64,000 nt of DNA from an uncultured Eggerthellaceae bacterium. GTDB lineage: Bacteria > Actinomycetota > Coriobacteriia > Coriobacteriales > Eggerthellaceae. Shown in pieces: positions 16,383 through 23,874 of this stretch. The notes below the pieces were generated by a model that did not search any database, was not told where the DNA came from, and saw nothing but the letters and a program-made list of their open reading frames with translations. Location of the stretch: the NCBI GenBank assembly GCA_934617065.1, contig CAKTTY010000007.1, positions 33,339 to 97,338 of the forward strand, written 5' to 3'. A program made the translations under genes and the position numbers. Each line of letters opens with the position of its first letter. Within the stretch, counting starts at the first letter, position 1.

Positions 16383-16589
16383 TTATAAACGTTCAATGTA
16401 ATAGCTACCGCAATATGGGCAGGAGCTATGCTTCTTTTTCTTGCCCATTGTTGCGCCGACTACTGCTCCGGCGGGACCGGCAATAAGCGTGCCAATGGCT
16501 GCTTTGCCAGCGCTCAAGCCCTCGGCCTCACCATATTCTTTGAACCATTTGCCGCATTGGCGGCACCTGAGTGTCCCATTCTTAGCCAT
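16383..16589 (-). CDS. Small zinc-ribbon protein with glycine-zipper insert
   Basis: 68 aa. A CRQCGKWF half (C-x2-C, near residue 9) and a C-terminal CPYCGSYY half (C-x2-C) would together form one zinc ribbon. Between them lies GKAAIGTLIAGPAGAVVGATMGKKKKH, split here as a small-residue glycine zipper (about residues 29-49) that could insert into or associate with a membrane. Function unknown. It sits 14 bases after the HEPN-like gene and 9 bases before the soluble paralogue. Confidence 0.7.
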   Translation of the reverse strand: MAKNGTLRCRQCGKWFKEYGEAEGLSAGKAAIGTLIAGPAGAVVGATMGKKKKHSSCPYCGSYYIERL

Positions 16590-16603
16590 TCTTGCTCCTT
16601 GCT

Positions 16604-17242
16604 CTAGATGCCCTTTTTCTCGAACTCGTATATTGATGTAATGATTTTGCGGAGACGTTCTTCGGAGATGACCATTCGCGCTGAGATGAATCCGTATTGG
16701 TTTTCATCCTGAAATGCATATAGAGCAGAAGGGGTATTGTCCATTCGCTTAAATGCGCCGTGCGCCAATGCGTTTCGGATATGCCTGAAAAAGGTGTCGA
16801 CTTTTTCGTATTTGCGGAGGACCAGCTTTGCCTTTTGTTCGGCTCGTGCGGTTCTGCTTTCTTCGATTTCTTTGAGTAATGGTTTAATTGCTGGAGATGC
16901 TGTATGCGAAATAACCATTGAAGCGAATTCGCCATATTTCCAGAAATCATTCCCAAGTCGATCGAGGGCAGTCAGATTGTCTTCTAATTTTTCGGCTGTT
17001 TCGAGCCAATAAATTTCCAGCCCTTGAGTTATGTCGTCGAGCAGAACCTCTGCGTCAGCAACCTTATCGGCGGAAAAACGAGAGATAAACCCAGATGATT
17101 GTTTTGATAATTCAAGTGCCGGTGTGCCAATTAGGAGCTCTTTGATAAGGAGAGTATCAAATTTCGTAAATGAGCGGAATTGTGTGTTGACCCACCCTAT
17201 ATGGTCAGATGCTTTCGCTCCTTTTGGCTTTTCCGATTCCAT
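16604..17242 (-). CDS. HEPN-like domain protein, first gene of a four-gene operon
   Basis: 212 aa from ATG 17242. The C-terminal part contains FFRHIRNALAHGAFKR, which fits the HEPN R-x4-H ribonuclease motif (RNALAH). Helices precede and follow it as expected for the fold. GGAGA lies 7 bases before ATG 17242, and two palindromes plus a perfect TTGACA lie just upstream. However the frame stays open to 17458 and the extra residues look helical, so a longer form from a TTG or GTG start is possible. HEPN nucleases commonly act in toxin-antitoxin and phage-defence systems; this role is inferred. Confidence 0.65.
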   Translation of the reverse strand: MESEKPKGAKASDHIGWVNTQFRSFTKFDTLLIKELLIGTPALELSKQSSGFISRFSADKVADAEVLLDDITQGLEIYWLETAEKLEDNLTALDRLGNDFWKYGEFASMVISHTASPAIKPLLKEIEESRTARAEQKAKLVLRKYEKVDTFFRHIRNALAHGAFKRMDNTPSALYAFQDENQYGFISARMVISEERLRKIITSIYEFEKKGI

Positions 17243-17259
17243 AAATTTCTCCAAAAATA

Positions 17260-17316
17260 ATGCAAAACAGCAGTTGACAGTACTGTCAACTGCCTCTAAC
17301 AGGTTAGAGGCAGTTG
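17260..17316 (-). promoter_or_regulatory. Overlapping palindromes and -35-like box upstream of the HEPN operon
   Basis: A 24-bp perfect palindrome (17270-17293, half GCAGTTGACAGT) shares one arm with a second palindrome whose 14-bp arms (17287-17300 and 17303-17316, CAACTGCCTCTAAC) flank AG. On the minus strand TTGACA (17289-17284) lies 18 bp from TTGCAT (17265-17260), a possible promoter. The layout gives three copies of GCAGTTG/CAACTGC. Operator or attenuator function is inferred. Confidence 0.55.
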
Positions 17317-17525
17317 CTCTATTCAATGCCTTGCTTGGAATTTTGATACTTGCGAGGAGGGGGCTTAGTTGTTTTTTTGCTTGGTTGATTGAAGGAAGTC
17401 GGGCCTTATTGAGGCCGCAAATGAGCACCTGATAAAAGAAAAGGCGAACCCCTCCCAATAGCGCAAAAATGAAGAATTAATTTTGGGTGACGGATGGGCG
17501 GTTATTCGGTATAATGCAATTCCGC

Positions 17526-17609
17526 GCCCGAGTGGCGGAACGGCAGACGCGGCGGTCTCAAAAACCGTTGTCGAAAGACGTGCGGGTTCAAATCCCGCCT
17601 CGGGCACCA
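17526..17609 (+). tRNA. tRNA-Leu (anticodon CAA)
   Basis: 84 nt including an encoded CCA end. The acceptor GCCCGAG pairs with CTCGGGC, followed by A and CCA. The anticodon loop CTCAAAA gives CAA. A long variable arm follows (TTGTCGAAAGACG), typical of class II tRNA-Leu, and the T arm is GCGGGTTCAAATCCCGC. It borders the AT-richer accessory patch to its left. Confidence 0.95.
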
Positions 17610-17794
17610 GTTTGAATTTCGAAAGACTCGCTTCGGCGGGTCTTTTTGCATTCTGAGCAATTTGCCGCATCGGCCTGCGTGGCGTAACCAGCTATAGGCA
17701 ACCTCTTGAGCGGTTGTTCTTGCGGCACATACGCGCGCGGGAGCATAATAATCTTTTAGCCAGTTTTTGGCTCATGTTAGGAGGATTAAATACC

Positions 17795-18976
17795 ATGATC
17801 AATGAAACCATGTACGGTTTGGGCAACGCCCCTTCTGCAATCCGCGAGCTTTTCGCGTACGGCCTTGAGCGAAAGGCTCAGATTGGCGAAGACAAGGTTT
17901 TCGATTTCAGCATCGGTAACCCCAGCGTCCCGGCTCCTGACAAAGTTGCAAAAACCATGCATGAGTTGGCTGACATGCCCCCTGCTCAGCTGCACGCGTA
18001 TTCTCCCGCTTCCGGCTTGGAAGAAACAAAAACGGCGATTGCGAACAATCTTAATCGCCGTTTTGGCACCGATTACGCTGCCAAGAACTTCTACCTCACC
18101 ACAGGCGCTGCTTCCTGCCTTTCTTGCTGTATCAAGGCAGTTATTGTCGATCCTGGTGACGAAATCATCGTTATCTCGCCTTATTTCCCCGAGTATCGTG
18201 TCTGGATTGAGGCTGACGGCGGTACCTGCGTAGAGGTTCCTGCACGCAAGGACAACTTCCAAATCGACTTAGACGCACTTGCGGCGGCTATCAACGAACG
18301 TACTCGTGCTGTCATTATCAATTCGCCCAACAATCCGGTAGGCGTGGTCTATACGCGCGAAACCCTTGAAGGCTTGGCCGAGGTGCTGCGCACGAAGCGC
18401 AAGGAATTCGGCAGCTCGCTGTTCCTGATTTCCGACGAGCCGTATCGCGAGCTCGCATATGGGCCGGAAGTTTCCTGGGTTCCTTCCATCTACGACAACA
18501 CTTTGGTGTGCTATTCCTGGTCGAAGTCCCTTTCCCTTCCGGGCGACCGCATCGGTTATGTTTTGGTCCCCAACGAAGTTGAAGAATCTGAACGAGTGAT
18601 GTTTGCCGTTGCTGGCGCAGGTCGCGCATTGGGCTACATTTGCGCCCCCGTGTTCTTCCAGCGCGTGATTGCCGCATGTGTCGATGAACCGGTGAACGCA
18701 TCTGCCTATGCCGCTAATCGCGAGCTGCTCACTCAAGGCCTCGATGAGCTGGGCTATCACTACATTGCCCCCGATGGAGCCTTCTATCTGTGGATGCAGG
18801 CTTTAGAGCCCGATGCTCAGGCGTTTTCCGACAAGGCGAAGGAACACGAGCTGTTGCTGGTTCCTTCCGACAGCTTTGGCGTTGGCGGCTGGGTGCGCGT
18901 AAGCTACTGCGTCCCCGCCGATGTTATCCGCAATTCCATGCCTGCCTTTGCAGCACTTAAGCGTGACTATGAATAG
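17795..18976 (+). CDS. Class I/II PLP-dependent aminotransferase
   Basis: 393 aa, fold type I. The PLP Schiff-base lysine is in SWSKSLSLPGDRIGY (near residue 244), the phosphate-binding loop in TTGAASCLS, and NSPNNPVGVVY matches the Asn-Pro substrate region. It transfers amino groups between amino and keto acids; the donor is not identifiable from sequence. AGGAGG lies 10 bases before ATG 17795. The HAD gene starts within its last codons, so the pair is co-translated. Confidence 0.9.
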   Translation: MINETMYGLGNAPSAIRELFAYGLERKAQIGEDKVFDFSIGNPSVPAPDKVAKTMHELADMPPAQLHAYSPASGLEETKTAIANNLNRRFGTDYAAKNFYLTTGAASCLSCCIKAVIVDPGDEIIVISPYFPEYRVWIEADGGTCVEVPARKDNFQIDLDALAAAINERTRAVIINSPNNPVGVVYTRETLEGLAEVLRTKRKEFGSSLFLISDEPYRELAYGPEVSWVPSIYDNTLVCYSWSKSLSLPGDRIGYVLVPNEVEESERVMFAVAGAGRALGYICAPVFFQRVIAACVDEPVNASAYAANRELLTQGLDELGYHYIAPDGAFYLWMQALEPDAQAFSDKAKEHELLLVPSDSFGVGGWVRVSYCVPADVIRNSMPAFAALKRDYE

Positions 18977-19646
18977 GGAACTCGATCCCATCAAGGGTGC
19001 CATCTTCGATTGCGATGGCACCCTTCTTGATTCCCTGGGCGCTTGGCGCGGCTTGGAGGATGAGGTGTCCCGATTGGCGGGCGTTACGGTAACGCCTGAA
19101 GAGCACAAGATGTTCACTACATTCACCATCCCCGAAGTAGCGCGTTACTTCCATGAGCAGTATGGACTTGCATCGAGCATGGAAGCGGTTATGGGCATTA
19201 TGGACGAGTACATGATGTCTTACTACGAGCGCGCCCATCTTATGCCTGGTGCCGAGGCTATTCTGGAATCGTGTGCACGAAACGATGTGAAGATGAGCAT
19301 GGCCTCTTCCAGCAAGCCGCAGTTCCTATGGGCGGGCGCTAGGGCGACAGGCATCGCCGATTATTTCAGCGCTATCGTTTCGGTTGAGGAAGTGGGCGCC
19401 TCGAAGCGCGAGCCCGCAGTGTACGACCGTGCTCGTGAGGCTATGGGAACGGAAAGGGCTCTTACCTGGGGGTTTGAGGATGCCCTATATGCTATGGACA
19501 CCCTTGTGAGGGCAGGCTATCCCGTATTCGGCCTCTACGACGAGGCACATGGTGTGCCTCAATCTGAGGTGGAGAAACGGGCTCGATTGGCGGCACCGAC
19601 GCTCGAGAGCGTTGCCGTTCGTGAGGGAAATCTTGTTGTAGGCTAG
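18969..19646 (+). CDS. HAD-superfamily phosphatase (beta-phosphoglucomutase-like)
   Basis: 225 aa. FDCDGTLLDS gives the nucleophile Asp and the general acid Asp two residues later; SMASSSKP is motif II, Lys in SKREPAVYDRA motif III, and WGFEDALYAMDT the acidic motif IV. The helical cap lies between residues 25 and 95. Members act on sugar phosphates or nucleotides; the substrate is unknown. ATG 18969 overlaps the aminotransferase stop by 8 bases. Confidence 0.85.
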   Translation: MNRELDPIKGAIFDCDGTLLDSLGAWRGLEDEVSRLAGVTVTPEEHKMFTTFTIPEVARYFHEQYGLASSMEAVMGIMDEYMMSYYERAHLMPGAEAILESCARNDVKMSMASSSKPQFLWAGARATGIADYFSAIVSVEEVGASKREPAVYDRAREAMGTERALTWGFEDALYAMDTLVRAGYPVFGLYDEAHGVPQSEVEKRARLAAPTLESVAVREGNLVVG

Positions 19647-19743
19647 CTTTTGCCCATCCCGTTTATAGCGGGAAGGCAACTTGGGTTAGCGAAATGCCGC
19701 AAGTGTGGGTTTCTCCCGTGTGGTGGATTCCGTGGGGAACGCG

Positions 19744-19782
19744 CGCCTAGTGGTTGGACCGTGTGGATTCGCCCACTAGGCG
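19744..19782. other. Hairpin between convergent HAD and TetR genes
   Basis: CGCCTAGTGG (19744-19753) and CCACTAGGCG (19773-19782) form a 10-bp perfect inverted repeat around 19 nt. There is no T tract. The 219-bp intergenic region holds nothing else that I recognise. Confidence 0.45.
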
Positions 19783-19865
19783 GATGTCGCAAACAGTGCT
19801 TTAACGGGGCCATTTCGCTGGAGCGGTATCGACTCCTGTTGCTTGAAGGAACGTTGGGCGGTGCG

Positions 19866-20576
19866 CTATTGCTTGCCCAGTTCGTTTTCCAGCTTGTAGT
19901 AGAGACGTCGGCCCTCGATGATGGCACCTTCGAGCTCGGAAGGGTTTTTCATCAGGGAGGGCAGAATAGATTCTCCTGTCATGGAGGCGATATCTTCCGG
20001 CGTGTAATCACGAACCGAATACCCGGACGCTTCCAGGATCAATTCTTTGCGATGCTTTGCGTGGTAATGGTGCTGCAGGCCTTCGTTGGTGGACAGGATG
20101 ACGACCGTTTGCTCATCTGCGGGGCGTTCGAAAAAGGCGCCTTCTTCGATGCCGCGATCGATGATGGTAATCAGCGTTCGGTAGAGCTTGCGATAACGGT
20201 CGAAGAAAACCTCAAACCCGGAAGGGTTTTCGTTTGCGATGGTCTCTAGTTCCCAAAAATCAAAGGGAAGTTCGCATTTATGAACGATGTCGAAAGCGAT
20301 AAGGGCGTAAAGCTGCGCTGCGCGATTTGAACTATGCGCTTCAAGCTCTTCGGCGGTAGGGATGGCCTCGTTAGGATTCAGAATGCTTTCAATAAGCGCT
20401 TCTTTCGAAGCGAAATAGTAGTAGAAAGATGAAGGATCAACTCCGGCTTGGCGAGCAATTTCGCTCATGGAGGTGCGCGTATAGCCTTTGGTGCGGAAAA
20501 GCCCAATGGCAACGGCAATAATATTACTGCGGGTCTCCTGGCTTTTCGCGCGCGTTTTGGTGCGTGAGTTTGCCAT
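19866..20576 (-). CDS. TetR/AcrR-family transcriptional regulator
   Basis: 236 aa. The N-terminal helix-turn-helix is standard: NIIAVAIGLFRTKGYTRTSM then SEIARQAGVDPSSFYYYFASKEAL (residues 18-62). The C-terminal ligand-binding domain is helical with no family assignment. TetR proteins usually repress a neighbouring operon and themselves; no obvious palindromic operator was found in the flanks. Its 3' end faces the HAD phosphatase gene. Confidence 0.9.
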   Translation of the reverse strand: MANSRTKTRAKSQETRSNIIAVAIGLFRTKGYTRTSMSEIARQAGVDPSSFYYYFASKEALIESILNPNEAIPTAEELEAHSSNRAAQLYALIAFDIVHKCELPFDFWELETIANENPSGFEVFFDRYRKLYRTLITIIDRGIEEGAFFERPADEQTVVILSTNEGLQHHYHAKHRKELILEASGYSVRDYTPEDIASMTGESILPSLMKNPSELEGAIIEGRRLYYKLENELGKQ

Positions 20577-20704
20577 GATTCCCCTTTCTCAGCTGTGGCT
20601 TCAGTAAGTTTCTATTATGCCAAATCGCAGAAGAGGTATCTAACGTTTTGGGGCAAAGGCCTGTTTTTGATTTAAATGGAACAGGAAAGGTTCCATTACT
20701 TGAA

Positions 20705-21073
20705 TTAATCGGTTCCCAAGATGGAATTCATGATGCCCGAGACGATGGAGATAACGATGGAGGCAACAAATCCTGATCCAAACGAATCGATAACGAATCC
20801 AGCACCGAACAACGTATTGCCCATAGAGGCGGCAACATACAGAAGAATGGTATTGATTACCAGGTAGAACACGCCCAGCGAAAGCACGGTTATAGGGAGG
20901 CCGATAAGCTGGAGGAAAGGCTTTATGGTCATGTTCAAAAGGGCAATGATGAGCGCCATTACGGCAATGGAGCCCCATGAGCTTCCCACTCCAACGATGT
21001 CGATGCCGGGAACAAGCCAGACGGCAACGCCGACCGCAATGAAAATCGCAATTGTGCGCAAGATGAACTGCAT
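20705..21073 (-). CDS. Phage holin family / YvlD-like membrane protein
   Basis: 122 aa, four hydrophobic segments. The pattern WLVPGIDIVG, then ALLNMTIKPFLQLIGLPITVLSLG, is typical of the four-TMS holin superfamily IV/DUF360 (YvlD) proteins, which are chromosomal and not tied to prophage. Function unknown; relatives respond to envelope stress. It is read away from tilS. Confidence 0.85.
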   Translation of the reverse strand: MQFILRTIAIFIAVGVAVWLVPGIDIVGVGSSWGSIAVMALIIALLNMTIKPFLQLIGLPITVLSLGVFYLVINTILLYVAASMGNTLFGAGFVIDSFGSGFVASIVISIVSGIMNSILGTD

Positions 21074-21197
21074 GGCAAAGCTCCATTCCCCTTGTGGGCA
21101 TCATTTACAATAAACACGCTAGCAAAGCATCTTGCGGCAGCGCAAGGCGCGCTGCCTCTTTGTTTCCCTCGGGTAGGAATTGGAAGGAAAGCCTTTG

Positions 21198-22292
21198 ATG
21201 ATAGACGCAATAGAAAAGACTATTCGTACCCAGGGCCTGTTCAGTGCTGCAACTCCCGTGATCGCCATGGTTTCGGGTGGATCGGATTCGACGGCATTGG
21301 CATACCTTATCAGCGACCTTTACAAACGCGGTCTTGTGGGGCAGCCCGCCATCTTGCACGTCAACCACCTTCTTCGAGGTGAAGACGCCTATGCCGATCA
21401 GAGATTCGTGGAAAAGCTTGCTGCCCGTTTGGAAATCCCGTTCTTCTCGTGCGAGATCGACGTGGCGGCTTTGGCCAAAGCGACCGGTGGCAATGAGGAA
21501 GCGATCGGCCGAAATGAACGCTACCTGGCAGCGCATGAAGCCCTCGAAAGCCTGTGCCGTCATGTGATGATTCCCATTTCGGAAGGGCGTATTGTTACCG
21601 CGCATACCCAAGACGATAGGGTGGAAAATTTCTACATGCGATCTATTGTAGGCACGGGTCCTGGCGGTTTTCGTTCTATGCTGTACGCCAACGGGCCGGT
21701 GGTGCGCCCTCTGTTGGACGTATCACGGCAGGCGCTACGCGATTTCGTGAACGATATTCCTGCCGGCGAGGCAGTACTTGACGAAGAGGGGAACCGTTGG
21801 CGCGAAGATGCCACCAACGCCCACACCGATAGGTTCCGCGCATTTGTGCGCCATGAGATAATCCCGAAGGCGAAGGAGCGCAACGGGCAGCTGCTCGATA
21901 CGCTCTGTCGCACCATGAACCTCATTGCCGACGAAGACGATTTCCTTGATTCTTTGGCGAGCGAGGCAACTGAGAGCAACTTGGAGTGGATTGGCGGCGA
22001 CGGGGAAGGCTCGTTCGATGGCTGCCGCCTGCTTCCCTCTTTCGGTGCGGTTGCGCGTCCGCTGCAACGCCGTATGGTGATGGCGGTGCTCGAGGCGTTT
22101 ATCGGAAACGAGGGACGCATTGAATCGGCGTCGGTTGAGGCGATCCTTTCTGCTTTCGATGAAGAAGGCGCTCCCATCAGCGGTTTTGTTGCCAATGTGC
22201 AGGGGAATTTGGCGGTAAGCGCTAACAAGCAAGGCGTTTTGATAGAGCCGATGGCTGTATTCCGCGCACGTCGGAAGCCCAACCGCGCATAG
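21198..22292 (+). CDS. tilS: tRNA(Ile)-lysidine synthetase
   Basis: 364 aa. The ATP-pyrophosphatase P-loop SGGSDS is at residues 26-31, followed by HVNHLLRGEDAYADQRFVE (HxxHxLRxxxAxxD-type). It attaches lysine to C34 of the AUA-reading tRNA-Ile. The AHTQDDRVENFYMR element of the family and RWREDATNAHTDRFRA (the PTN-x-RN-type segment) are present. GGAAGG precedes ATG 21198. The order tilS-maf-hpt-ftsH-folPK-birA resembles the conserved tilS-hpt-ftsH cluster. Confidence 0.93.
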   Translation: MIDAIEKTIRTQGLFSAATPVIAMVSGGSDSTALAYLISDLYKRGLVGQPAILHVNHLLRGEDAYADQRFVEKLAARLEIPFFSCEIDVAALAKATGGNEEAIGRNERYLAAHEALESLCRHVMIPISEGRIVTAHTQDDRVENFYMRSIVGTGPGGFRSMLYANGPVVRPLLDVSRQALRDFVNDIPAGEAVLDEEGNRWREDATNAHTDRFRAFVRHEIIPKAKERNGQLLDTLCRTMNLIADEDDFLDSLASEATESNLEWIGGDGEGSFDGCRLLPSFGAVARPLQRRMVMAVLEAFIGNEGRIESASVEAILSAFDEEGAPISGFVANVQGNLAVSANKQGVLIEPMAVFRARRKPNRA

Positions 22293-22406
22293 CGAGCGTC
22301 CGGGCGCTGAAGCGTATCGCTTGCCTGAAATTGCCCGAAGCTGCGCCAACCGCAATTAACGTACTGGTCAAACCTATGTGCCTGATTGGCCTAAAAGGAG
22401 AATTAC

Positions 22407-23096
22407 ATGCCTGATACAACCACTATTCCCGTAAATGTCATTCTGGCTTCGAACAGCCCTCGTCGAAAGCAGCTGCTCGAAGAAGCGGGCGTTAAGTTTA
22501 CGGTGTATACCGGCTCCACCGAAGTAGACGAATCGCTCGATGCTGATCAACGTTCGCAGCCCTCTGAGGCGGTAAAGAAGCTTGCAGAGCGCAAAGCGGG
22601 TTCGGTTATCCAGGACATTTTGGCTGAAAACCCCGTGGGCTTAGGCATTGTTATCGGCGCCGATACCACGGTGGTGCTCGATGGGGAAATGCTGGGCAAA
22701 CCCTACAGCGCAGACCATGCACGCGAGATGTTGGGCCGTCTTTCGGGTCGAACGCATGAAGTGATCACGGGCGTTTCCGTGTGGCTCGTTATGCTCAACG
22801 AGTCGGAGGAAAAAGGCGGCGACGGCAATGTTTCGTTGGCCTTCCGCTCATTCTCCGAAACCAGCACGGTAACCTTCAAAGAGCTTTCGACCGAAGATAT
22901 CAACGCTTATGTTGCCACGGGCGAAACCATCGATAAGGCAGGCGCCTATGCCATTCAGGGCAAGGGCCGCAGATTGGTGGAAAGCTACGACGGCGACTTC
23001 AACAACATTGTCGGCTTGCCCGTTGATACGCTTCTGAAGAACTTCCCTGAAATCATGCAGGAAACCATCGAAGCTGAGGTTAAGCCAAAAGAATAA
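22407..23096 (+). CDS. maf: Maf-like nucleotide pyrophosphatase
   Basis: 229 aa. ILASNSPRRKQLLEEAGV is the Maf signature (SxSPRRxxLL), and GADTTVVLDGEMLGKP is the catalytic Asp region. The enzyme hydrolyses non-canonical or housekeeping dTTP/UTP to monophosphates. An insertion of about 20 residues (LNESEEKGGDGNVSLAFRS region, residues 132-152) lengthens it relative to the usual 190-200 aa. AAAAGGAG lies 7 bases before ATG 22407. A terminator follows. Confidence 0.92.
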   Translation: MPDTTTIPVNVILASNSPRRKQLLEEAGVKFTVYTGSTEVDESLDADQRSQPSEAVKKLAERKAGSVIQDILAENPVGLGIVIGADTTVVLDGEMLGKPYSADHAREMLGRLSGRTHEVITGVSVWLVMLNESEEKGGDGNVSLAFRSFSETSTVTFKELSTEDINAYVATGETIDKAGAYAIQGKGRRLVESYDGDFNNIVGLPVDTLLKNFPEIMQETIEAEVKPKE

Positions 23097-23118
23097 TCGC
23101 AGTTGATGCATAGCTTGC

Positions 23119-23157
23119 GCGCCGCCATTCCCTCCAAGAGGGGTGGCGGCGCTTTAG
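23119..23157 (+). terminator. Terminator-like hairpin after maf
   Basis: GCGCCGCCA pairs with TGGCGGCGC, with an inner CCCTC/GAGGG pairing, followed by TTTAG. The T tract is short. Confidence 0.55.
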
Positions 23158-23286
23158 TACAGTGAAGATTTATTGCAAAACAGCCACAGGCACCTTTCCG
23201 CAAATGCGCTTAGGAAAGCTTTTGTTACACTGAAATACTGTCTATACCCGTATTTACTCCACCTAGCGGTGGGAAAAGAGGCTTTC

Positions 23287-23832
23287 GTGGAGAAGCATCC
23301 CAATCTTGAGCGCATCCTTTTTTTCGAGGATGAGATTCGTACGCGTGTAAAGGAAATGGGCGCACAGATTACCGAAGATTATGCAGGTAAAAGCATCGTG
23401 GTGATTTCGGTGCTGCGAGGAGCGGCTATCTTCATGGCTGACTTGGTTCGCGAAATCCACCTGCCGGTTGAAATGGACTACATGGCCATTTCTTCTTACG
23501 GCAACGGCATGAAGAGCTCCGGCGTGGTTCGTATTATCAAAGACCTCTCCAGCCAGATCGAAGGCCGTCACGTGCTTATCGCTGAAGACATCCTGGACAG
23601 TGGCCTTACCCTGCGCTACCTCATTAAGAACCTTGAGTCGCGCAACCCTGCTTCCATCGAAGTGGCAACGCTTCTTCGCAAGGACACTCCCAATCAGGCA
23701 GATATCAAGTGCAAGTACATTGGCTTTGAATGCCCCGATGAATTCATCGTTGGCTATGGCCTCGACTACGCCGAGCGTTATCGCAACCTTTCATGCATCG
23801 GCGTGTTGAAGCCCGAAGCAACTCAGGAATAA
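23287..23832 (+). CDS. hpt: Hypoxanthine phosphoribosyltransferase
   Basis: 181 aa. The PRPP-binding motif is VLIAEDILDSGLTL (residues about 99-112), and VISVLRGAAIFMADL the preceding loop. It salvages hypoxanthine and guanine using PRPP. Start GTG 23287 is chosen because AAAAGAGG lies 5 bases upstream and similarity begins there. It is followed by ftsH, as in many Gram-positive genomes (hpt-ftsH). Confidence 0.93.
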   Translation: MEKHPNLERILFFEDEIRTRVKEMGAQITEDYAGKSIVVISVLRGAAIFMADLVREIHLPVEMDYMAISSYGNGMKSSGVVRIIKDLSSQIEGRHVLIAEDILDSGLTLRYLIKNLESRNPASIEVATLLRKDTPNQADIKCKYIGFECPDEFIVGYGLDYAERYRNLSCIGVLKPEATQE

Positions 23833-23874
23833 CGTCCGCTGGTTCGATAGAAGAACATAAGGAACTAATAACCT

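Noticed and set aside
17243..17458. N-terminal extension of the HEPN-like gene to 17458
   Set aside because: The frame is open but has only TTG/GTG starts without ribosome sites, and contains a 24-bp perfect palindrome; kept as an alternative, not as the annotation.
20705..21073. Prophage holin
   Set aside because: The YvlD/four-TMS holin-like proteins are chromosomal and no other phage genes are near.
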